A stretch of 64,000 nt of DNA from Diadema setosum (GCA_033980235.1 CM067062.1:10629027-10693026); one strand, 5' to 3'; counted from the first letter of the stretch, positions 1 to 13,070 are shown. Notes: generated from the sequence alone by a model not told the origin. Program-made: numbers and translations.

Positions 1-835
1 GTCGTGGTGTCTTCGCCTTAAGGTTTTGTCGTGGTTTTCTAAACTACATGCGTCTACATCTACGCTAACTTGGAGTTTAGTGCCTCGTGGTTTTCTAAAC
101 CTCGAGGTTTAGAAAACCTTAAGGTAAAGGGACCTAGGTGTGAACCCCACTTATGACAGATGTGAACGGAGTTTTGTTAACCACGACGCTCAGTTTTTTC
201 CACAATAGTGTGCAACCCAATGTGCAAACTAGGCGCCCTTTATTTTCTATCGTAGTTATCTTTACCTCGAGGTTTTGCTAACTGCATGTAGGTGTGAACG
301 GCATCGAAGTTTTGTCGTGGTTAGGGGAACGCATTTTTGCGCTCGTAGTTAGTATAACTACAAGTTTTTGGATAGGTGTAGACATGGCTATAGTTTAAGC
401 GCGCTGCCACAGCGCGCTTAAACTACGCGCTTAAACCACGACAACACCCTAAGAAATCTTGTGGTGTTGTCGTGGTGTCTTCGCCTTAAGGTTTTGTCGT
501 GGTTTTCTAAACTACATGCGTCTACATCTACGCTAACTTGGAGTTTAGTGCCTCGTAGTTTACAAAACCTCGAGGTTTAGAAAACCTTAAGGTAAAGGGG
601 CCTAGGTGTGAACCTCACTATTATAGTGAGGTTCACACCTAGGTAACAACCCTATGTACAAACTAGGCGCCCTTTATTTTCTATCGTAGTTATCTTTACC
701 TCGAGGTTTTGCTAACTGCATGTAGGTGTGAACGGCATCGAAGTTTTGTCGTGGTTAGGGGAACGCATTTTTGCGCTCGTAGTTAGTATAACTACAAGTT
801 TTTGGATAGGTGTAGACATGGCTTTCTGGCTTTGA
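1..835. repeat. Tandemly duplicated repeat with internal palindromes
   Basis: The block starting GTCGTGGTGTCTTCGCC recurs at 469, and the block starting AGGCGCCCTTTATTTTC recurs at 664 (first copy 231). So there are two copies of a unit of about 430-470 bp, the first cut by the window edge or truncated. Palindromes: 392-424 (AGTTTAAGCGCGCT arms) and 601-644 (CCTAGGTGTGAACCTCACTA arms). Probably part of a satellite or foldback element. Confidence 0.75.
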
Positions 836-1955
836 ATGTAGATTAGGATGGTGTGGGAAAACGCGATAATTCACTGTTCATTAATGGTTTTAATCAAGGA
901 CAAAATTTCGAATGAATATGTTCACCGAATCGTAATGACAGCACAATGTAATGTCTATGGAAGTTTCTAAAAGGCTTCTAAAAAGCTTCGTACAACACGG
1001 TGTTCAATACAATTCGGTTTACGTGCATTGTCAATGCAAAATCAGCGGTCGATCCTAAAAACGCGATTTACCGCGGGGAGCTGAAACGAGGCCACGCAAG
1101 TTCGTCGGCGATATTTTTGCACTGAAACTTCGAATCGAAAAGGGAACAACGGCATTTGATAGAGCTGGATTTTCTCAATCACGTAGGTCAAGTTTTTTAC
1201 GTGAATTTCAGTGTTAAATATTCTTATCAAGCAAATAAACATTAGGCGGTCGATTAGTAGTAGGTCCAACCCTACAATTAACATTCAATTGCTATAGTGT
1301 AACAGTGGATGGATAATGACATTCCAAAGCTGCCATTTCATGATGTGTAGTGAATGCATGCATGGATACAAAATGTGTATGTATAATGATGCAGTACAAG
1401 ACAGTGTACTATTGTTTGTTCAGAAGAAGCAAACCTTTTTGTGTGTTAATGGAGCATTATATCCATATACATTCAATTTATTGTGATTCAAAGAAATGTA
1501 TGTTTGATATATTCATACAGTGTATCATTCACTGTTTCATTTGCAGTTTTACCGTTCGTTCGTTCATCACATACATGCGCACACGCACTTGGGCTTGCGC
1601 ATGCACAGCAAGAAGGATAATTCAATAAAGACAAGAGTGCAACGTTCGACTCGACTGTCTGCAATTTTATTCTTGTTGTACATTGTGTGTACGGCGGTTA
1701 GCTGACTGGATAGGATCTAGTGCTACCGGTACCTAGAAATCCGAGGCCAGCATAGCAACACCTACGCACTTTACTCTTGATGAAAGCTCAACTTCGGCAA
1801 TCTTCGTATCAATGGTAACGGTGATCGGCAGTATCATCAACAGCCCCCTCTACACTACCGGGACTATGCCCCTTTAAAGTAATAAGGATTATTTCGCGGA
1901 GGTAAAAATTTGGCAACAACATGATCTCACAATCAAAGACGCTTGATAAACAACA
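836..1955. other. No gene recognised
   Basis: Short open frames exist on both strands but none has a domain, codon signal or splice context. A possible AATAAA at 1623 is isolated. Confidence 0.5.
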
Positions 1956-1967
1956 ACATCTTCAAAC

Positions 1968-2155
1968 AGCGTGTTTCTACAGAACCCCAAATTCCGGGTC
2001 TATCGGATTGTATCCGATAGAGGGGGCTGTAGAAACACACCAGTAACGGTTTCTTTCCGATGCAGATTCCGATACCGATTCCGCTTAACTTAACCGTCTA
2101 ATGAGGTAGTTCTTTCCGGGGCAGTTTCCAGTGTCAGCGCTGTAGAAACACGCCA
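1968..2155. repeat. Small element with GTGTTTCTACAG ends
   Basis: AGCGTGTTTCTACAG at the left is matched by inverted copies GCTGTAGAAACAC near 2028 and 2140. Related ends and an inverted copy of the flank (TTGATAAACAACAACA) occur at 16590-16780, so this is a dispersed family. Confidence 0.5.
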
Positions 2156-4446
2156 GGGGCCTGTTTCACAAAGGTCGCACTTAGTAAGTCAGACTTAGCG
2201 CTAGTCAATCTTAGTCTAAGTGCGACTTTTTAAGTCTGTTTCACAAAGTCAATCTTAGGCTAAGACTGACTTATTCGATTTGAATAATAATGTACGAGCC
2301 AAAAATATGCAAATTAGCCATTTGTTGTCTGCTGATGATTTTTGAGTAATTTCTGGAAGGGAAATTGCTTTGATTTTCTGCAACTAAGATTCATGACATT
2401 ACTGTATCATTCGTTATTTACAGTGCTCATTTACTGACTCATATTATTTCTCCTTTGTACATGAATAGCCGCTCGTTTGATGATTATTTTGATATAACAG
2501 ATGTTTTGTGCATGAGGCCTCTTTAATCCAGTCCCACATGTATTGGACTGTGTGAAAGTTAGGATGAATGGGGTTGCTCGCGCAGCTCGCAGCAGCTAGC
2601 TGGCACTGATGATAGTAGGCCTACCTGTAGTATGATCTCTGCATTCTGTACAACCATTCACATTGCACAATTGGTAACTGTCCGATGTGGACCTTGGTAG
2701 AAGAGGATTCTGGCTAGCCTCTTCTTGCACACGAAGAGAAGTTTTCTTTTCCAACTAGCTAGGGTTGGTCGTAACTACAGAAGTGAGTGTAGCTTAATCT
2801 GTTAGTCATTAGGTAGGTCCTTGAAATTATGTAATTTGAGCAAGAGATGATTCATCGAAGGTTAGGGAAGGGACTGAATGTTATGAACTCTGTGTGTGTT
2901 GTACCGATACTTGTATTGTAATTTGTAGAGTCTGCTCATTAGTAATGTCATGTCACTAGACAATGTCTACATTTAAGCCCGACCAGACGCTGTTAATACG
3001 ATGTGCGAATAACTGGGCTGTGTATAGTTATGTCTACATAGGGCCTATACAGTTCTAGTATTAGTATGACTATCAATTAAACATGGCTACAGTAACCATG
3101 GTAACACTAACAGTTTTGTTAGAGTCTGTGCACTGTGTTATTAATCAAGATGGGGGCACGGCCACATCTTCATGATTTTGAAGGAAACAAAGTGCATGAT
3201 TGCCCTAGACTGCATGTATAAGGTTAGTTAGAACCATAATAAATCATGGCTATGGCTATCAATTGGTCGAATTTTAAAGTCCAATTGCTGGGCCCTGAGT
3301 TGAATTGGAAAGTAATTGATGAATTTATGCATTTTCGGATTTTGGAATGTGTTTGAGAACTGCATCAATCAAGATTAGGCATAGAAACTACTAGACCTCT
3401 AACGTTTTCCGTGTATACGTTTAATACTGTAGCCTTTGATGCGAGGCAGAGGTGACTGTCTATTGGCTAACCGTTTCCTCTAACTGACACAAAATGCTGG
3501 GGGGGGGGGGTTGTTATGTCTTATTTTGTTTTGTTTTTTTGCTTCCAGGAAAAAAAAAGAAGCATTCATTAAGATGTAACTGGTACCGTAGAAATGGAAC
3601 TTGGCTAATTTCATTGGCAGTCATGTGTAGAGGTACTGTAGACCAATAAATCTGCCTCTTGTTGGGTAGCCTCTTGTTAATTGTATTTATACGGTCGCTA
3701 ATGCCGTCGACCGTATACAGACTGTACAGATACAATTAGGCTACCAAACAAGAGACAAATTTATCGGTCTAACCAGTTAGTGTAGATAGACACAGCCCCG
3801 TCCTGTACACAAGAGGTATGATATTTCTAACAAGTATAGGTCTAACTAATTTGTTGAGTTTTTCTAATTTGTTGTGAATGCATGATATTTTATAATGGAT
3901 AGGCATGCATTAATATTCATGGGTAAGCAGCTAAGAAGATAACACAGGTAAGAAAGGATTAGTAGAAATATAATATAATTTCCAAAGTCCAGATACATGT
4001 AGATTATATAGGTCTTTATGAGCTAAAAAACAGTTCAAACTACCAGTACATTTGTAGGCAGGGATCTATTTTTATGACTATTTTTAATTTGGACCATTGT
4101 TCAGTGAATAGTGTAGGAGTAGACCCTCTATGAAACTAGTGATTCTCTAGTTTGTTAAAAATACTGCCATCTCACTCAGGATAAGATAAAGTGAAAGAAA
4201 TTAATGAATATTAGGAGTTGATTATGCTTTTGAACTTCCCATTTTGGAATTTAAGTCTGACTTTACGCATGGCTTCAGGCCATGCGTAGAGTTACGCAGG
4301 ACTTGGTGGGACTTACGCATGACTTAAGCTTTGTGAAACAGGATTTAAAGTCCTGCGTAAATTTACGCAGGACTTTGGGATTTACGCAGGGTTTGGGGAT
4401 TTACGCATGAGTTAAGTCAAACTTAAATCTTTGTGAAACACCCCCC
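2156..4446. mobile_element. Non-autonomous DNA transposon, GGGGCCTGTTTCACAAAG ends
   Basis: The left end GGGGCCTGTTTCACAAAG and the right end CTTTGTGAAACACCCC are inverted. Each end is doubled: the left again at about 2236, the right again at about 4334. Subterminal copies of TTACGCAGGACTT form small palindromes at 4250-4420. No coding sequence is visible in the 2.3 kb interior. Confidence 0.65.
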
Positions 4447-4559
4447 ATGTTCAATAATCCGATACTGACCCGGAAGACAATCACCAGTTTGACACACACG
4501 TGTACGGTAAACAGTGGCCATGACTTTTATGTTTTGCATTGCATGTATGCATGCTGCAG

Positions 4560-7180
4560 CTAATCTAACGTTAGTTGGGTGTCTCCAACACGGCCGAGTA
4601 TCAGGTTCTAACGTTACTAGTCACAATTTGCCTCAGATTTGACAAACTTGTAAAGAAAATACTCTGAATTTTAGCATAAAGAAAAGACACATGAACAGGG
4701 GCAGGGGTGTTATTTTAACACCGTTGCGCTGTGATTTTAAAACCAAGGCAACTAACACTAGTTAACAGTTAACGTTAGATTCGAGCTAGTAGTAGGCCTA
4801 GATCTACTACTCAGTCTAGAACCTATCGCTAGTTCTACGACTTAGTACGAGTAGGGCCTACGACTAACTTGTTACATTCTATTATTGACAATACTATACT
4901 ACTACTAGCGCTAACAATACGTGTGAGATGCACATTGGGGTCTAAATAGATATTCTAGGCTAGAGAAGATTATCAAGAGGAAGCTATAGGTACTGCCAGA
5001 TACTGTATAGTCCTAACTGTGAGTATTATTCAGATTCAATTAATTAATATGCTAATATATTTATGTGTGTATTTAATCATCATTAAGTTTGTATATTTGT
5101 TCATGGAGGGGGTTGTTTATTAATTTTTTTATTTTTATTCATGTGTTTCGCTATTCAATTTTTCTTTTTTTTTTTCTTCATGGATGTGTGTAACCATTAT
5201 TTTTATGGTCTTATGTTTCCAGATAATATTTTTCTTGTTTGGTATATTTTAGTTCGGAAAAGACAAACTCTAATCAAGTCTAGCACTAGCAAACTAGTGT
5301 TAGGGTTTGTTTAACGAACTTTTTGTCATTATTCTAGAGGTTCGTTACTAACTGTTAGGGTCTTTTATAGTTTGTTAATCCGACAAAGAATCAAATAGTC
5401 TATGGATCTTGGTAACTGTTAGGGCCTATAAAAATACGACGTTTCGTTAGTCCGAAAATGAAAGGAAATTAAAAACATTGATTTATCGAAACATTTAAAG
5501 CACATTTTGTCAATCCAATAACGGAAAAAGTGAGTCCACTTGGGGTGTGACGTTAGATGTCTAGTGAACGTTAGATTTAGAGGCAGGGTGCCTAACTAAC
5601 AAACTTTAAAATCAACGCTATCTATGTAAACGATAACCGTTAACTGTTTTGTGAGACATCCTAGCAACAGTTACTTCTATTCTAAAATCTAACGTTGACT
5701 TGGAATATAACTATTAACTAACGTTAACGTTACAGTTCTAGTGTAGTAAATGTTCCATAGACCCGAGTTTCTACCTGAATTAAATCCTACCTGCCCGAAG
5801 AAAGAGGTCTAACAAAGTTAACAGTTAACGTTAGCCCTAACGTTAGGCCTTTGTTCTAACGTCACTTATAAATCCAATGACACACAGTCGATCCTTAGTT
5901 TAGTTGTAACGTTAGGCCGTTTGTGTTTAATACTCTTAACAGTTAGACTACTGAACATTTTAATTTGTTAAGTTAGAGTGGTTCTCTAGGTCTAGGGCCT
6001 AATTTAAAGGGGCCCTGAAATTCAAATGCATGTTGATTTGTGTTGATTTAAAATACCCTCAAGTTCTCAACATCACTTTATTGGTGAAACGAATATTCTA
6101 ACGTTATAAACATTCCATTTATTTTTAACTTTTTCTTTTTTTATTCTTCAGATTAGACTTTAGAGTTCTACTTGGTAACGCCCACAAAAAATAAAAAACA
6201 TTTCAAACTTACATGCTAACGTTAGTTCTAACGGGCTAAGAGCTAACGTTAGATCTACTTTAAGACATTTCTAATCAATATTATTCTAGAGATGACCTCA
6301 TCTGTCAGTCATTGGTAAAGACTAAAGTACTGAAATATTTAACAAAATACATTAACGTTAGATTTAGAATAACAGTTACACCTTCCCTCGCCATGTTTTT
6401 TGTTAGTCCCAATGATATTATATGATAGAAACATGCAACTTCTAATCTAAGTTATGCTGAGTCGAAAGGAAGGTGCATTCCAAATGTCTTTTGTTAAACA
6501 TTTCTCATTTTCTGTACTTCAGAATATTTATATCATCACTATCAGAATAATACTTAACGTTAGAATGCTAGTTCTAACGGTTAACGTTAACGTTAAAACT
6601 ATTAATTAACATGTTAGTTTTGAAGGATTTTTTTGTGGGCGTTCCCAAGTAATCTTAAGAAAAATAGAAGAAAAAATGTTAAAAAGTAGTAAGCTAGAGC
6701 CTATGGAATGTTTCTTAGAACCCCCCTTGTAACAATGGAGATATTTGTTTCACGGCAAAAGTGATGTTTTCAAATAAAATTGGATTTCAGGGCCCCTTTA
6801 TCGTTAGAAATAGTAAAAGTACGTAGGCCTTACGTTAGAATCTAACGTTAGGCCTAATGACAAGTAATGTTATGTGGAAATCACTAACTAGTAACATGAA
6901 TAGAAAGACTGTAGTCTAACAAGTAGAAGTAACATTAGATCTAGATAGTATCCAGTCGCAGTAGGCCTAACGACTCTAAGTTAGGCCCATATGGCCTATT
7001 TATGGGATCATCTAACAATTGTTGTAGATATATCTAACGTTACACCTAAAACGTGTAGGCCCTAGGCCTAGGCCTAATCTAAAAATAATTTTTTATCTTA
7101 ACTTGTTAACGTTAAATGTTAGACTAGAAATATGCCTAACGTAGGGCCTAGCCCAACAGTTGAGTAGATTCTAGAGGTTC
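4560..7180. repeat. AACGTTA-rich region
   Basis: About 20 copies of the palindrome TAACGTTA or close variants lie in 2.6 kb with irregular spacing, along with GGCCTA-rich bits. It contains the MITE at 6008-6797. No gene is visible. A few copies recur beyond the right end of the next element (about 15630), which may mean that the two flanks were once adjacent. Confidence 0.55.
6008..6797. mobile_element. MITE sharing ends with the 11.5 kb Kolobok-like transposon
   Basis: Inverted ends AGGGGCCCTGAAAT and ATTTCAGGGCCCCT are flanked by TTAA (6004-6007) and TTAT (6798-6801). The ends match those of the element at 33839-45356, and both carry a subterminal GTAACGCCCAC/GGGCGTTCCC inverted pair (6177 and 6637 here). 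At 790 bp and non-coding, it is a likely passenger mobilised by the larger family. Confidence 0.7.
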
Positions 7181-7640
7181 TAGAAAACTACAGTAGCCTG
7201 ACTAGTTACCGCTCACCTCTTAGCGCACGAGTGTAGTTGATGATGACCGCGAATATCTGCCCTACATTCTCGAATAAGCACTGCACGCACTGCAGTACGC
7301 GTGTGCGCAATGCTAAGAATACGATGCTCAAACAAATTGCAATATTCAAAGTATTCACGACTATTTTTGATGTTTAAATGCAATTAGCCACATCTGGAGA
7401 TTCCCGATGGCCGGAAAGGTTTCGTCTACTGAAGTTAGTGAGTAGGCCGTGATTTTTTAGTTAAAATCCCGCAAAGTTGAGATAAGTCGTACGAATAGGC
7501 GCTAGTCGTCGACCTGACAACTGTCGGCAAATAACTGAACGATAGTAGTGTACGTATTTACGTGGAATTGCGTACGCGAACAAAAAAAGTTCGATACTCG
7601 TACAGAGATGGCTCTTGACTAGTTACCGCTCGCGTTTTTT

Positions 7641-7871
7641 TTTAAAGACGGCACAGATTGGGGCATGGCGCGTGTTAAACCTATGGGAAAAACGTTGGGT
7701 TAGGGTTTTTGGTTATGGTTATGGTTAGGGTTAGGGTTAGGATTGGGGTTAGGGTTAGGGTTAGGGTTAGGGTTAGGGTTTGATGGTTAGGGTTAGGATT
7801 AGGATTAGGGTTAGGTTTAGTGATAGGGTCCCCGACAGATTTTTAGTTTCCCCAATCTGTGCCGTCTAAAA
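7641..7871. mobile_element. Small inverted-repeat element carrying telomeric repeats
   Basis: AGACGGCACAGATTGGGG (about 7645) and CCCCAATCTGTGCCGTCT (7851-7868) form perfect inverted arms. Between them 7690-7825 is a run of TTAGGG with a few degenerate units. TTACCGCTC flanks both sides, as a target duplication might. Confidence 0.65.
7698..7822 (+). repeat. Interstitial telomeric (TTAGGG)n tract
   Basis: About 15 TTAGGG-like units, several perfect, on the + strand; the orientation points G-rich strand rightward. Enclosed by the inverted-repeat element above, so not a chromosome end. Confidence 0.85.
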
Positions 7872-8307
7872 AAAACACGCTTACCGCTCACCCCCCCTAT
7901 AATTACGTGTGTACAGTATGTGGCGCGTGCGCTTTCAGACCACTGATTTATTACCTCCCCCCTCCTCCCCGCTAACTATCCTCTTGGATTTCCGACGAAG
8001 TGGGAGGCCCCCGAAAATTCAGATTTTGAATTATAATCAAAGCAATTGACATTTAGTGCATTCCTCTATTGTGGCATTGCTATGAATAAATATATGATTA
8101 TATAAATACATATAACCATATATATACGGTTACAACTCGATCGTTATTCATAAGGTTCGTTAGTCCCAAAATGAAATAAGGTTTCAAATAAAAATGTCCC
8201 CGTTTCTCGAACATTATATCGAGTTTCCCGAAGTACACGTTCCAGGAAGTCAAAAAAGGATATTGCAGCTACTGCAGCAATATGAGGAGATGATTTTAAT
8301 ACTCACA

Positions 8308-8883
8308 TGAAATCCAAACAGAAAAGAGAGTTGAAGAAAAGAAAGAAAGAGAAAGAGAGAGAAACAAAGGAAAAAAAGAAGAAGGCACAAAGACATTGAG
8401 AAAGAAGATGGAAGATCTAAAGAAGAAGATAGAAGAGCTGAAGTTGGGTACAGGAAAAAGAAAGATCACAGAGATGGGATTGTGATGAGGATAGAAGAAA
8501 TGAACCATATATTAGAAGAAATAAAACAGAAAGGAAGAAATGAAGTTGGAAGAATCTGAGTGCAAAAAAAAAAAGAGAGAGAGAGAGAAGTGAGCTTGGA
8601 AGAAGAAATGTAAAACTAGAGAGAAGAAAACAAAGAAGATGACTCTACGAAGAAGAATAGCGTAGAAGAAAAGAAAAAAAAAAAGAGAAGAGGAACAAAA
8701 AGGAAGGAATTGAATCAGATGATGTTAGATATGTATGTCCAGCATGCAGGAAAGAAGAAGCCGTGAAGATCAATGGGTTTCTTGTGATTTTTGCGACACA
8801 TGGTTGCACTTGGAATGCAGTGAACTTACAATAAGGTTGAAGAAGACATATCAAAATACATGTATCGGTGTCCTTTCTGCTGA
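8308..8883 (+). pseudogene. Frameshifted PHD-finger protein relic with Lys/Glu-rich leader
   Basis: From 8308 to about 8715 the sequence is almost pure purine and in pieces encodes Lys/Glu coiled-coil-like repeats broken by stops. It is followed by a full set of PHD ligands spread over three frames: Cys-Pro-Ala-Cys (8736-8747), Trp-Val-Ser-Cys-Asp-Phe-Cys-Asp-Thr-Trp-Leu-His-Leu-Glu-Cys (from 8775), and Tyr-Arg-Cys-Pro-Phe-Cys ending at 8880. Two single-base indels explain it. PHD fingers bind histone H3 tails in host proteins and occur in ORF1 of several non-LTR retrotransposons; the coiled coil plus PHD order favours a transposon origin, but no reverse transcriptase is visible. Confidence 0.55.
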
Positions 8884-10634
8884 ACTGAAAGGGGAGCATG
8901 ATCGCAGTCTCTCTCTCGTCCCTTCTTCCTTTTGGATAACCTTGCGTACCAGTGAAAAAAAAATGATCTTGTTCATATTGTATTTAAATGGAATTTTCAA
9001 AATGATATTTTGAATAACTGTATATTCAAAATAGTGTTGAGGTGTGTGTAGATTATATTGACTTTTTCTTTTCTCAGAAGAAATATGTGCGTCGACATTA
9101 TAAAACAAATAATACGTATGAGCGAGCGGCTGAGAAATACAGGTATTTACAGGACTCAAAAGTGATATTGCCGTTATGACTATATCCCATATAATATTTT
9201 TGCTGTATATATAAAAAAAACTATATATATATATATATAGTATATACCACTGAAGTTTGTTTTTATGCATCTTTATTTCAGACATATTTAACGAAAATTA
9301 CTAATATGACCGAAATTTTAAGCACAAACATACTCTTGCATTCGTAAGATTTATTATCATAAGTATGTTTGAAGGTATACAATGTTTGAAAAGATCGCCA
9401 GCCTTGCTGTAGAATTGCCTGTTTATGAAATGCTTGCAGATACTTTTTTTTTTTATAATAACATTTTTCGAAGTGCTCATAACTGGTATGTTTTTATTCT
9501 TTTTCAGCATTCCCTATAATTCACCAGAATGTCTGGGGGACTTTCCATTCAATATATATATAGAATTAAAAGCTTGTGTGGTGAACTGTATTTATATGTA
9601 TACTTCTAGTCTTTCTTCATATACTTATAATTAATTCCATGGAAATTGGGATGCAATAATCAACAAGAGATTATATCAATGTGTGATCACAAAGGTATGA
9701 GGCAACCCCCCCCCCCACCTCCTCCTCCTCCTCCCGCTGAGCGAGATTGTCGGCGCTAACGAAACAACAATGTTTGCATGCATGAAAAGTCAGTGTTCTT
9801 TTCTTAATTACGCACCCCCCCCCCTCCCCGCCTCCATAGGGGAAAAAAAAGGCTGGTTACGGAAGTGGTTTGACTCCATGACATCCAGGCAATCACACTT
9901 TGGTATTTAGAGGTTAATTTAAACATTACGTTTTATCTATGGTGGCCGATTTGAGTGAATCCTGGCGTTATCAACGGTGTTAAGATAATTATGTTTACAC
10001 CATGTTGGTGTAAGAATTTAACACCCTGATTTTGCCAGTTTATAAGTTATGTAACCTTGAAACGGGTGGTATCTAAGTCCACACTTTGGTATAAAGGTTA
10101 AATTTATTGTTTTCAAGCTATATGTTTCTGTATTTCGTAGAATGATGTATACCGATAAGCCTTTTGTTTTATGGAAAGTTTTGAGCCTAAAACCAATTTA
10201 TGCCAGTTCTGAAATCTATACTGTAGGCCTACAGACATTGACAGAGCACGCCGTCTAGGCTTTTAATGGATGGGTGGTACTGTATAATGATGTTTATAAC
10301 GAAAGCTTTGTTGAAAAAGTTGTGAGACATTGACATTATACATGAATGGATTTCTTTTGGAAAGTTCCTTGTTTGCCACGTTTGTACAACTTGAAATGAT
10401 CCTAGAAAAAAAAAATGGAAGAAGCAGAAAGCAAGAAAAGAAAAAGAAAAAAGAAAAGGAACATTAGAATAAAACAGCGGAGGGCACTGGTATTAATGCA
10501 CGTGAATTTATTTGCATTGGATCTATTCTGCGTTTTAGATGTTTTAATAAATTGATCGCTATACATCAAAGACCTCACGAATCATTCATTTCAGTATACA
10601 TTATGAATAATGGCTATTTCATAACTTGTATACA

Positions 10635-12798
10635 GGGGAATCCTGTTCTAACGAGATCGGATACAACGAGAATCCGCTTATAACGAGATAAATCGTCCGG
10701 TCCCAATAAATTTGCTTGTTAGCCTAAATGGAGATTTGGAGTTCCGGCTATTGCGAGATAATTTTCGGGCCTAAAAACGGAGAAAAGCAAAGATGAATTT
10801 GTGCGGATTTTTATACAACGACAACTTATTCTCTTTTAAGCCGAACTTAACAATGTGCAAAATCACGCTTTATTTCAAAACCAGAAAGGGTTAATTCTCC
10901 GTAATTATTTGAACTATAGTTTCGTGCAAACAGACTAACATATTATGCCAGTGCCAAACAGAAGCAATCAAGGTGATAATGGCGCTACAAGTTCATAAAG
11001 TCTCTTTCCGGGAACAGCATCGGAATATTTAGAAGCTATATAGCCTTCGCTATTTATGCCGAAATGTCATCACAAACGCTACAATTCGAATTAACGTTTT
11101 CTAATGGCTTAAACAAGAAAAAATATGGTGTATATATACAGTATAATGTTTACGTATCCTAAATGTTTCCAAAGATATACGTAACGGGAATATCTGTGAG
11201 CGGCGAACACAGCGAATTGTATATTTTGGGAGCTTTGAACATGTTCAAAAATCCTTTGGGCTTTGCGATAGAAAGAACTGCTTGTTAAAATTAAAACTGT
11301 TCTTGAGTTTGATCGAAACCGTTACCGAGCCCTGACGAAAGTTAGAATCTGCCATTATTCGCTGCTTTCGCAAACATTGGCCGCTCAGTTAGATACCCAT
11401 TTACGTAACTTTGATAAGATGAATTGAATTAAATGTCAAAATTAGAATACGATGGGATCGTATGCTAAAATTTTAATTAAGTCAACTATCGAAATACAAG
11501 TACTATTTCACTCGATTTTGCAATCCACAGTTAGCCGGTATCTATACGTGGTTTTCGTTTTCTTATAAAACGGCATTGACCCATCAGTCGTCGGGTAAAA
11601 CATTCACGCAAAGCACGCATTCAACCTCATGCATCACAACCGAGAAGCTGTTTCCCTGGAAGAAATAAAAGATGAGAGTGTAAATTGTGGTGTAAACTTT
11701 CACCATAGTACACGTGGTTTATATCAGTAATTAGTCATAGAATGAAGGATACATTCGGATTTTACTCACAGCTTTCATCCACGCGAGTTTAAAACGCTAA
11801 ACGCAGCGTTGATACTAGCCGGGTTCACACGTACAAATTAGCGGGATGACGATCGCGATGCACATCCCGAGTTTTTTTGCGAGCGTCCACACGTACCAAA
11901 TTAGCGGGATAGCGATCGCGATCGGTATCCCGCTAATTTGGCGAGCGTCCACACGTACCGAATTATCCCGCTAATTGCCGATAGAGACAACAGCAAAGCC
12001 TGCAAACTGGGTCACACAGTGCCCTTCTCTATCACTGCCTGCGCGCACTTACCTTTGTCCATTGTCTTTTACGCGTCAGTGGTGTGGTTCGCGCGCTGTT
12101 GTTATTGTTCTCCAAAGAGGTGAAGGACCTCCTCGCAGAGGCCTCGCTGTTGTGATGTGCGCATTGCATGATGGGATGTAAAAACTCGAGATTCTAATCC
12201 CGACCGTTCACACGTACCAGCGCGGGGCCAATTATCCCGCTAATTGGCGAACCAGCGCAAGATTTCTTGGGATTAGCATCGCGATGCTTATCCCGCTAAT
12301 TTTCGGGTTTTTTCTGTCCACACGTGCAAAAAACTCGGGATGACGATCGCGATGCAAATCTCGAGATTTGTATCCCGCTAATTGATGTACGTGTGAACCC
12401 GGCTAATGATAGCGCGATACTATTTACCTGTGTAGTTGCAGAAATTTTGCTTCATCTCTCTCTCTCTTCTCAGATGTGCAGATTGATCAGCATAGGGCTA
12501 ACAAAAGGAAGGCCCCATATACGATATGATTATATGATTTGTCAAATCTGAAATATTTGATAACATGTGTCTAGAACAAAAATAATTGTGATCATCGCGA
12601 GAATGCTCTCTCATTTTCCTGTCGCATTTCTTGTTTTTCTGTTCATCAATATGACGTCGTCATAATAAAATGCAGGTAGCCAAATTTTAATAGGGCATTT
12701 ATATATAAAGTGTAAATTCCACAAGCGTTAGGATACAACGAGAATCCGGATATGACGAGCAAAATCACTCGGAACCGACGATCTATAACGGGATTCCC
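10635..12798. mobile_element. Pogo/Tigger-like non-autonomous element
   Basis: GGGGAATCCTGTTCTAACGAG at 10635 with repeated 'GATACAACGAGAATCCG', matched by inverted ATAACGGGATTCCC ending 12798 and a second GATACAACGAGAATCCGG at 12732. Ends with repeated 'TATAACGAG' are characteristic of pogo-type Tc1/mariner elements. A 590 bp MITE is nested inside. No transposase seen. Confidence 0.55.
11816..12405. mobile_element. Nested palindromic MITE, TAGCCGGGTTCACACGTAC ends
   Basis: TAGCCGGGTTCACACGTAC (11816-11834) is perfectly inverted at 12387-12405. The interior repeats 'GCGGGATnnCGATCGCGAT' and 'TCCACACGTAC' several times on both strands, so the element can fold extensively. An open frame at 11938-12181 is a by-product of these repeats. 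Confidence 0.75.
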
Positions 12799-13070
12799 AT
12801 TTATAAAATTATATTTTCGCAACTATAAATAAGCAGACCCGTCTTCCACATAATAATAATAACGACACATGTCCAATGCAGCATACTTACACAATAAAGA
12901 AAGTGAACAACAAACCGAACATTACTGTGATTGTTCGAATTCGGACATGGAAATTGAATACAATTATATAGAATATCCACCACACCGTATGCTGCCAAAA
13001 ATTTATGTTTATCTCAGCCTCGGCACACGTGTTGGCAGACTTGCCCTTTGCTAGTTAGCATCATTCAGAG

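Noticed and set aside
12869..13054. Small frame with several cysteines
   Set aside because: It starts without an ATG, lies at the border of a MITE, and has no recognisable pattern.
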